Below, one piece after another: positions 6,804 to 11,953 of a stretch of 11,953 nt of DNA. The notes beneath the pieces are model-generated. The model did not search any database. It was not told the DNA's origin and saw only the letters and a list, made by a program, of their open reading frames with translations. This stretch comes from SAR116 cluster bacterium (GTDB taxonomy: Bacteria > Pseudomonadota > Alphaproteobacteria > Puniceispirillales > UBA1172), in contig NZIT01000093.1 in the NCBI GenBank assembly GCA_002691725.1, forward strand, positions 1-11,953, given 5' to 3'. The first letter of the stretch is position 1, and every line of letters begins with the position of its first letter. The translations under genes and the position numbers were made by a program.

Positions 6804-8438
6804 CTATAATGGCCGGTCGCCAATAGCCTCTTTGCGCTTAGCAACATAGGCTTGCAACGCCTCAGCAATAGCAGGATCAATGGCTGGCGGCTCAAAATGA
6901 TTGAGAACATTTTTCCATTTCTCCTCGGCACGTTCAAACGCCGTTTTTGAACCATTAGCTTGCCAGTTCTCAAAGGTCTGCCAGTCACTCAATATCGGAG
7001 CAAAAAAGGCCGTTTTATATCGATCAAGAGTATGATTATGACCAAAGAAATGGCCACCCGGCGCGACATCACCAATCGCATCAAAACCTAGCTCATCAGG
7101 TGAAAAATCTATCGGCGTCAGCATTTTTGCAAAAGCATCTAGCATATCGCCATCCAGCATGACTTTCTCATAACAGGCAACCAGCCCGCCTTCCATCCAT
7201 CCCGCCGCATGATAGATCATGTTGGCGCCGCCAAAAACCGCGCCCCATAACGACATTTGGGTTTCAAAAGCGGCTTGTGCATCAGGAATGTTAGACGCGC
7301 TACACGCGCTGCTTCGATAGGGCAGACCATAATGCCGACACAGCTGCCCGCCAGCTAAATTGGTGATAGCATTTTCAGGCGTCCCAAAGGCTGGCGAGCC
7401 TGTTTTCATATCGACATTAGATGTAAATCCGCCATAAACCACAGGCGCACCAGGGCTAACAGACTCAATCATAGCAATAACAAATAAAGCCTCAGCATTT
7501 TGCTGCGATAACGCGGCAGGCAGGCTGACCGGTGCCATCGCGCCCATCAAGGTAAACGGCGTCACTATTGTGGCTTGATTGAGTGCCGCCATCGCGAGTG
7601 CTGCGTCCGACATTTCGGTATCTAGGACGCGCGGGGAATTGACATTAATATTAGTGATAGCAGATGGTGAGGATTTCATATCCTCGGTTGATATCCCCCG
7701 TGCGATCGCCAGCATTTCCATCGCATCATTGACCCGTTCTTGGCCAACCGACATGCAAGCCGACACCTTATCTGAATTGATTAGCGTTGCCAGCATACTA
7801 TCCAGATGCCTTGTGAAGACGTTGAGATCATTGGTGGCGGCGGTTTGATTGCCAAAGAAATTAATATTGGGCTGCATCTGTCCAAGTTTAATAAGATCAA
7901 TGAAATCTGATAATTGTGAAGATAGTCTGCCGCGAGTTCTATTACTGACATTTGGCGGGCCTGAGACCAGGCCAAAATTGATATAATTGCCGCCGACTAC
8001 GATTTGCTTATCAGGATTTCTGGGGGTTAAAGTGAATTGCTTTGGCGCCGATGCGATATGCGTCATAACAAAATCTTCATCCGCGCGGACAACCATACTA
8101 TCATCATCAACCAAACAGCCCATTTTTTTCAAATGTTGGCGCAAAGACGGGCTCAATACCTTAATCCCATGATCACGGATGATGGCCATGCTGTTATCAT
8201 GGATGCTTTGAATATCGGCCTGGCGTAGCGGATTTATATAGCCAAGATTATTCTGCAACTGCGTGAACACAGCCGGGGCTTTATGGTCTGCAAGATCAGG
8301 TGCCTGGCGTTGGCGTCTACCGCGGCGAATGGGTTTACTATTACTATTTTGATCATCTGGATTATCAGGATTTGTCAGGCTTGTGCTTTGTTCATCTGAA
8401 TGTTCATCTGGATGTTCATGTGAATGATGTTTGGGCAT
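6804..8438 (-). CDS. Trimethylamine methyltransferase (MttB) superfamily protein, non-pyrrolysine type
   Basis: Members transfer a methyl group from a quaternary or tertiary amine to the cobalt of a corrinoid protein. True MttB uses pyrrolysine and trimethylamine, while non-pyrrolysine members such as MtgB act on glycine betaine or related compounds. This 544-aa product has no in-frame amber codon, so it is of the second type. Residues 1-50 form a low-complexity extension: a His/Asp/Glu-rich start (HHSHEHPDEHSDEQ, 4-17), then an Asn/Asp-rich stretch and a basic patch RRGRRQRQ (38-45). The remainder is a TIM-barrel-type MttB domain. It contains segments that I recognise as characteristic, such as PFTLMGAMAPV, PVVYGGFTSNVDMKTGSPAFGTPE and the glycine-rich DVAPGGHFFGHNHTL near the C-terminus. 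The substrate cannot be read from sequence. No corrinoid protein or activase gene is present nearby. The ATG at 8438 is preceded by AAGGAG at ideal spacing. It is divergent from the DMT transporter gene. Confidence 0.9.
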   Translation of the reverse strand: MPKHHSHEHPDEHSDEQSTSLTNPDNPDDQNSNSKPIRRGRRQRQAPDLADHKAPAVFTQLQNNLGYINPLRQADIQSIHDNSMAIIRDHGIKVLSPSLRQHLKKMGCLVDDDSMVVRADEDFVMTHIASAPKQFTLTPRNPDKQIVVGGNYINFGLVSGPPNVSNRTRGRLSSQLSDFIDLIKLGQMQPNINFFGNQTAATNDLNVFTRHLDSMLATLINSDKVSACMSVGQERVNDAMEMLAIARGISTEDMKSSPSAITNINVNSPRVLDTEMSDAALAMAALNQATIVTPFTLMGAMAPVSLPAALSQQNAEALFVIAMIESVSPGAPVVYGGFTSNVDMKTGSPAFGTPENAITNLAGGQLCRHYGLPYRSSACSASNIPDAQAAFETQMSLWGAVFGGANMIYHAAGWMEGGLVACYEKVMLDGDMLDAFAKMLTPIDFSPDELGFDAIGDVAPGGHFFGHNHTLDRYKTAFFAPILSDWQTFENWQANGSKTAFERAEEKWKNVLNHFEPPAIDPAIAEALQAYVAKRKEAIGDRPL

Positions 8439-8444
8439 AATATT

Positions 8445-8450
8445 CTCCTT
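8445..8450 (-). promoter_or_regulatory. Ribosome binding site of the MttB-like gene
   Basis: AAGGAG on the minus strand ends six bases before the ATG at 8438. It is a strong site and supports the full-length start that includes the His-rich N-terminal extension. Confidence 0.8.
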
Positions 8451-8509
8451 ACCTTTATCAAAGGCTGGATCACCCCACCCATTTAATCAAGAATAGACAT
8501 AATATAGTA

Positions 8510-8546
8510 ATTATACGACACGAAAAGTCATCTTTCGGCGCGAAAA
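8510..8546 (-). promoter_or_regulatory. Candidate promoter and operator-like half-sites upstream of the MttB-like gene
   Basis: A perfect TATAAT is present on the minus strand at 8515-8510, about 72 bp before the ATG. No TTGACA-like box lies 17 bases upstream. That spot instead holds a palindrome TTTCG-GCG-CGAAA (8533-8545), and a further CGAAAA copy sits at 8521-8526, 20 bp from the one at 8541-8546. Alternating CGAAA and TTTCG half-sites at about two helical turns over a -35 region look like a regulator-binding site, either activator-dependent or repressed. The regulator is unknown. Confidence 0.42.
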
Positions 8547-8639
8547 TCATTACTCATGAAGGAAAATTAGTAATAGTATTCAACGCATCACGCTTGTATA
8601 AAGCATAAACCTTTTTCTCACTTACTGCGATTATCCCTC

Positions 8640-9608
8640 ATGTCATTGCTAACTTCTCGCTATTTTGCTCATGCGCTTCTCATGCTGACCGCATTTATCT
8701 GGGGGGTGAGTTTTGTTTTTCAAACAACAGGGATGAGAGATTTAGGCGCATTCGGGTTTCAGTTTTATCGGTTTTTGGCAGGCGCATTTGCGCTATTGCC
8801 ATTTGCGATCATGGAATATCGCAGAAATTCGTTTTGGAAACAGCGACAGCAGATTAGCCAAAAGCAGGTGCTATGGGGCGGCTTAGGGCTTGGTGTTTTT
8901 ATGTTTGTGGGATCAAGCCTTCAGCAAATTGCGCTTCATACGACTAGCGTTGCAAACGCCGCCTATCTGACGACGTTATATGTGCCATTAGTACCTGTAT
9001 TTGGCTTAATCTTCTTTGGGATTCACCTGCCATGGATGCGCTGGATGGCTGTTGTTGTTTTTATGATTGGCAGCTGGTTTATGACCGGAACAGACCTTCA
9101 AACTATTACTTTTGGTGACTGGCTGGTGATTTCTAGTGCGATATTCTGGGCTTTTCACATCATGCTGGTAGGTGCCTTGGTGGGGTTGACGAAAATGCCC
9201 TTTCAGCTTGCCTTTGTGCAAACAATATTAACCGCTATATTCTCTTTACTTGTTTATGTTGTAATTGATCAGATTGATCTGATGTTAGCTTATGCAGTGC
9301 TGCCAGATATTTTATTTGCTGGAGTTTTATCTATTGCTCTTGGTTTCACTTTGCAACTAATCGCTCAGCAAAACTGCTCATCATCTGCGGCGGCAATTTT
9401 ATTATCTTTGGAAGGTGTTTTTGCTGCTGTCGCTGGCTGGGTTATGCTTAAACAAGATATGACATTATTGGCTATTTTTGGCGCTGGTCTTATTATGGTA
9501 GCTATTTTATTGGTTGAACTGGCACCCGCCCGCCAAACGTCCAACCAGACTTCCAATCAGACCGCCGCATCAGACAAGATAGACGCCTCAGACAAGATAG
9601 ACGCATAG
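8640..9608 (+). CDS. DMT superfamily (EamA) transporter
   Basis: The 322-aa inner-membrane protein has about ten hydrophobic segments arranged as two EamA repeats (roughly 10-148 and 155-293). The first repeat opens with LLMLTAFIWGVSFVFQ (13-28) and contains FYRFLAGAFALLPF, the usual R-F-x-x-A pattern of the family. The second opens near GDWLVISSAIFWAFHIMLVG and ends with AAAILLSLEGVFAAVAGWVMLKQ, the typical 'l-s-l-E-P-v-f-a-a' segment. Such carriers export or import amino acids, nucleotides or other small metabolites, and the substrate cannot be inferred. The tail after the last helix (about 296-322) is polar and repetitive. The ATG at 8640 keeps the first helix intact, although no clear Shine-Dalgarno precedes it. 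The selD fusion begins only 25 bp downstream on the same strand, so the two may be cotranscribed. A -10-like TATAAA lies at 8597-8602 without a good -35 partner. Confidence 0.92.
   Translation: MSLLTSRYFAHALLMLTAFIWGVSFVFQTTGMRDLGAFGFQFYRFLAGAFALLPFAIMEYRRNSFWKQRQQISQKQVLWGGLGLGVFMFVGSSLQQIALHTTSVANAAYLTTLYVPLVPVFGLIFFGIHLPWMRWMAVVVFMIGSWFMTGTDLQTITFGDWLVISSAIFWAFHIMLVGALVGLTKMPFQLAFVQTILTAIFSLLVYVVIDQIDLMLAYAVLPDILFAGVLSIALGFTLQLIAQQNCSSSAAAILLSLEGVFAAVAGWVMLKQDMTLLAIFGAGLIMVAILLVELAPARQTSNQTSNQTAASDKIDASDKIDA
9570..9605 (+). repeat. 18-bp tandem duplication at the 3' end of the DMT transporter gene
   Basis: The unit TCAGACAAGATAGACGCC (9570-9587) is followed directly by a copy differing only in its last base (9588-9605). 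It encodes SDKIDA twice, ending just before the TAG stop. The preceding coding sequence also repeats a Q-T-S-N motif, so the whole cytoplasmic tail appears to have grown by small in-frame duplications. Confidence 0.93.
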
Positions 9609-9633
9609 TCAAAAACCGATTATAGGTATTGAG

Positions 9634-11880
9634 ATGAATTTAATAACACCTGAACTGATGCATCTGGTTTTGCTTGGCGGTGGCCATGCACAGATATCTG
9701 TTCTCAAATCATTGGGGATGGATCCGATTGCTGGGCTGCGTATAACCCTTATCAGCCGAGATCGCCTAACCCCCTATTCAGGTATGCTACCCGGATATAT
9801 TGAGGGGAAATACACAAAATCGGAGTCTATGATTGATTTAGTGCGGTTGGCGCATTTTGCTGGCGCTCGATTTATTCATGATACGGCCACAAGCATTGAT
9901 GCTAATAAACATATCCTGAAGCTGGCCAATCATCCGCCTCTGCATTTTGATCGGCTATCAATCAATATAGGCTCAACCCCTCGCCTTGATCATATTGATG
10001 GGGCGTCTGAACACGCCTTGCCAGTAAAGCCGGTGCCTGAACTGATGGAACAGGTTGATGCCATCACGCAAGGGTACCGGCAATGCAAGAATATTAATAT
10101 CATTGGTGGCGGAGTTGCTGGGGTTGAGGTTGCTTTTGCGCTCCATCAGCGGCTTAATATAAGCACCCAAAGGCAAGTCAATATCAGGGTTATTCACGCA
10201 GGCGAACGGCTAGTTGATCACTTAAATAGCAAAGCCGCCAATCTAGTGATGCAAGCCATGATAGCGCGCGGCATTAAGGCAATAACTCGGCGCAAAGCAA
10301 TCACTGTATCGGCGCATCAAATTGTCCTTGATGATAGCTCGGTTCTTGATAGTGATCTGACCCTGATCACTACCAGCGCAACACCGCCAGCATGGCTCAA
10401 GGATACTGGCTTGGCGCAATGCCCTGCCGGGTTTCTGGCTATTAATCGATATTGTCAGAGTATCTCCCATAATCATATTTTTGCGGCTGGCGATATCGCA
10501 ACACTCACACGCGATGCGCGGCCAAAATCTGGCGTTTTTGCGGTTAGGGCTGGCCCCATCCTGCGCGATAATATCCGACGCTCGCTTCTCAATAAGCCAT
10601 TAAAACTATGGTCTCCTCAACGCCAATATCTGGCTCTTATTGGTGTTGGTGGCGGCTCTGCTATGGCTGTTAGAGGCGCGATGGCGTGGAAACCCAGACC
10701 GATATTTTGGACGCTCAAAGAATGGATTGATCGCCGCTTTATTAAGCGATTTTCTGATCTGCCTGAAATGCCCTTGCCACGACAACCAGCTATTGCACAA
10801 GAGATGAAACCATCTGATGATCCGGTATTCTTGGCCATGCAATGTATGGGTTGCGGGGGTAAGGCTGGCTGGTCGACACTGTCTCAAGCGATCGAAAAAG
10901 CCTATTATTTGGCTGAACAGATGCGGCCTGATCTGCCATTTTCCAGCCTCCGCGATAGTATTAATACTGATGCCAGTAAAATTCCTATTCCTAATACGAA
11001 AACATCATATGACTTGATCCAATCTGTTGATGCGATCTCCGCTATAACAGATGACCCGTTTATGCTTGGACGCATTGCCGCGTTGCATGCGCTTAGTGAT
11101 CTTTTTGCGGCACATGCAAAGCCATTGTCTGCTCTCTGTTTGGTGTCTCTACCAAGAGCTAGCCGCGTTCAACAAGGTGATGATTTGCTGCAAATCATAT
11201 CCGCAATTCTGATTACCTTGGCTGAACACGGGATAGGCTTGAATGGCGGCCATACGATGTCTGCTGAAAAAATGCAGGTTGGTCTGGCGGTTAGTGGATT
11301 ACGGCCATCATCACTTATCGAACACACGCCTGAGATTGGGGATTGCCTGATCTTGACAAAACCTCTGGGGATTGGGCTAATCATGGCGGGGTATCACCGC
11401 AATCATCCGTCGGTGTCAGGGCTTATGGTGAAAGCGGCTTTAGATGTCATGGCGCGCAGTAATGCACAAGCGACAGAAATAGCCACACATCATGGCCATT
11501 TCCCGATGACTGACGTGACCGGCTTTGGCTTAATGCGGCATGCGCGGTCTTTGGCAGACCGCTTTGATGCTCAAATGGGATTATCCATATCTTTAGCCAA
11601 ACTGCCCTGCCTACCGGGGGTTGAGACTTTACTGGCAAACGATATCGCCTCCTCAATGGTGGCTGATAACATGGCTGCTACGCGATATGTAAATGCCTCT
11701 GGCCAGTTGCTCCCCTATGCGTTACTACATGATCCACAAACCAGCGGAGGGCTGTTGATGATTGTGCCGCCACAGCTTGCTGAGATCATCTGTAATCAGC
11801 TCAAGGAAAGCGATCATGTGGCCGCTATCATAGGCCATATAACTGATGCAAATGATGGCATGATAACGGTTTCGGATTAG
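9634..11880 (+). CDS. selD: FAD/NAD(P) oxidoreductase fused to selenide,water dikinase (selenophosphate synthetase)
   Basis: The C-terminal part (about 395-748) makes selenophosphate from selenide and ATP. The N-terminal part (1 to about 370) is an NDH-2-like pyridine nucleotide-disulfide oxidoreductase with the FAD motif LLGGGHAQ (13-20), PYSGMLPGYIEG (47-58), NAD(P) motif IIGGGVAGVEVAF (156-168) and second flavin motif FAAGDIA (283-289). Such fusions are known in many bacteria, and the flavoprotein may supply reduced selenium, which is unproven. SelD landmarks are MQCMGCGGK (402-410) with C407 and K410 matching E. coli C17 and K20 (C19 is Gly), then D446, D466, DDPFMLGRIAA (473-483), D489, GGH (538-540), MTDVTGFG (625-632, D627) and PQTSGG (701-706). 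The aspartates align by spacing with E. coli D51, D68, D91 and D227, so the enzyme looks active. Position 407 is encoded as Cys, not UGA. mnmH starts 7 bp later. The ATG at 9634 is preceded by AGG; the ATG at 9658 is a possible alternative. Confidence 0.95.
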   Translation: MNLITPELMHLVLLGGGHAQISVLKSLGMDPIAGLRITLISRDRLTPYSGMLPGYIEGKYTKSESMIDLVRLAHFAGARFIHDTATSIDANKHILKLANHPPLHFDRLSINIGSTPRLDHIDGASEHALPVKPVPELMEQVDAITQGYRQCKNINIIGGGVAGVEVAFALHQRLNISTQRQVNIRVIHAGERLVDHLNSKAANLVMQAMIARGIKAITRRKAITVSAHQIVLDDSSVLDSDLTLITTSATPPAWLKDTGLAQCPAGFLAINRYCQSISHNHIFAAGDIATLTRDARPKSGVFAVRAGPILRDNIRRSLLNKPLKLWSPQRQYLALIGVGGGSAMAVRGAMAWKPRPIFWTLKEWIDRRFIKRFSDLPEMPLPRQPAIAQEMKPSDDPVFLAMQCMGCGGKAGWSTLSQAIEKAYYLAEQMRPDLPFSSLRDSINTDASKIPIPNTKTSYDLIQSVDAISAITDDPFMLGRIAALHALSDLFAAHAKPLSALCLVSLPRASRVQQGDDLLQIISAILITLAEHGIGLNGGHTMSAEKMQVGLAVSGLRPSSLIEHTPEIGDCLILTKPLGIGLIMAGYHRNHPSVSGLMVKAALDVMARSNAQATEIATHHGHFPMTDVTGFGLMRHARSLADRFDAQMGLSISLAKLPCLPGVETLLANDIASSMVADNMAATRYVNASGQLLPYALLHDPQTSGGLLMIVPPQLAEIICNQLKESDHVAAIIGHITDANDGMITVSD

Positions 11881-11887
11881 AGATTTT

Positions 11888-11953
11888 ATGCCAGCACCGA
11901 TCAAAAAAACAGATACTTGGCACGGGCAGTATGATGCCATTATTGATGTCCGT
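11888..11953 (+). CDS. mnmH: tRNA 2-selenouridine synthase, N-terminal fragment (cut by window edge)
   Basis: MnmH (SelU, YbbB) replaces sulfur by selenium in 2-thiouridine at wobble position 34 of tRNAs for Lys, Glu and Gln, using selenophosphate from SelD. Only 22 codons are inside the window, reading MPAPIKKTDTWHGQYDAIID followed by VR. The YDAIIDVR segment (15-22) is the typical opening strand of the N-terminal rhodanese domain of this enzyme, which normally continues with S-P-x-E-F. The call relies on this short match and on position, seven bases after the selD stop on the same strand, a common genomic pairing. Translation may be coupled to selD, since only a weak GAGA precedes the ATG. 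Confidence 0.82.
   Translation, partial: MPAPIKKTDTWHGQYDAIIDVR

Noticed and set aside
6804..8438. Possible pyrrolysine-containing MttB with an in-frame amber codon.
   Set aside because: The frame is open for 544 codons without any TAG, so pyrrolysine is not used.
11245..11270. Ser at residue 543 where E. coli SelD has Asp in GGHSID, first suspected as loss of an essential metal ligand.
   Set aside because: Counting along E. coli SelD puts that Asp near position 143, not 227. The essential D227 equivalent is D627 in MTDVTGFG and is conserved, so no defect is implied.
10..11940. Many other frames of 60-110 codons overlapping valS, tolC, the MttB-like gene and selD on other frames or strands, for example 482-820 and 3295-3606.
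   Set aside because: All lie inside clear genes, show no recognisable motif or start signal, and are expected by chance on the opposite strand of long coding sequences.
1..11953. CRISPR array, insertion sequence, phage gene, riboswitch or replication origin.
   Set aside because: No regularly spaced direct repeats with unique spacers, no transposase or phage-like protein, and no intergenic region long enough with a recognisable riboswitch core or DnaA-box cluster was seen.

Overview
The window looks like a chromosomal segment of a free-living alphaproteobacterium, moderately AT-rich by eye. The evidence is the minus-strand gene order (isoaspartyl-methyltransferase homologue, TolC-family protein, PopZ-like DUF2497 protein, valS), an arrangement I associate with Caulobacter and its relatives, together with an ilvD of the short Fe-S type common in that class. 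A non-pyrrolysine MttB-superfamily gene and a flavoprotein-SelD fusion would fit a marine lineage such as SAR116, but that placement is inference from gene content. No phage, transposon, CRISPR array or other mobile element is visible. Gene density is high and no gene-free stretch exceeds about 210 bp.

Left block (1-5837, minus strand): five genes read right to left, pcm-like > tolC > popZ-like > valS > ilvD (cut by the window edge). The gaps are 21, 3, 158 and 13 bp, so pcm-tolC-popZ looks like one transcription unit and valS-ilvD another or a continuation of it. The block mixes housekeeping functions (tRNA-Val charging, branched-chain amino acid synthesis) with an envelope export channel and a probable cell-pole organizer. 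The PopZ-like protein carries a lysine-rich tetrapeptide repeat in place of the acidic linker of Caulobacter PopZ.

Centre (5838-6775): a divergent control region, then tRNA-Cys(GCA) with an encoded CCA and a good sigma-70-type promoter, then a small exported histidine-phosphatase-family protein on the plus strand. That gene converges on an MttB-superfamily methyltransferase gene (6804-8438, minus).

Right block (8439-11953): a 201-bp divergent intergenic region with an operator-like set of CGAAA/TTTCG half-sites separates the MttB-like gene from a plus-strand run. The run is an EamA/DMT-family transporter, a 748-aa fusion of an FAD/NAD(P) oxidoreductase with selenophosphate synthetase (selD), and the first 22 codons of mnmH/selU. 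selD and mnmH together make selenophosphate and use it to turn 2-thiouridine into 2-selenouridine at the tRNA wobble position. That is the clearest pathway statement the window supports. The most interesting points are the SelD fusion with its mnmH partner, the unusual PopZ-like protein, the methyltransferase homologue lacking the canonical PIMT active-site loop, and the operator-like region at 8510-8546.
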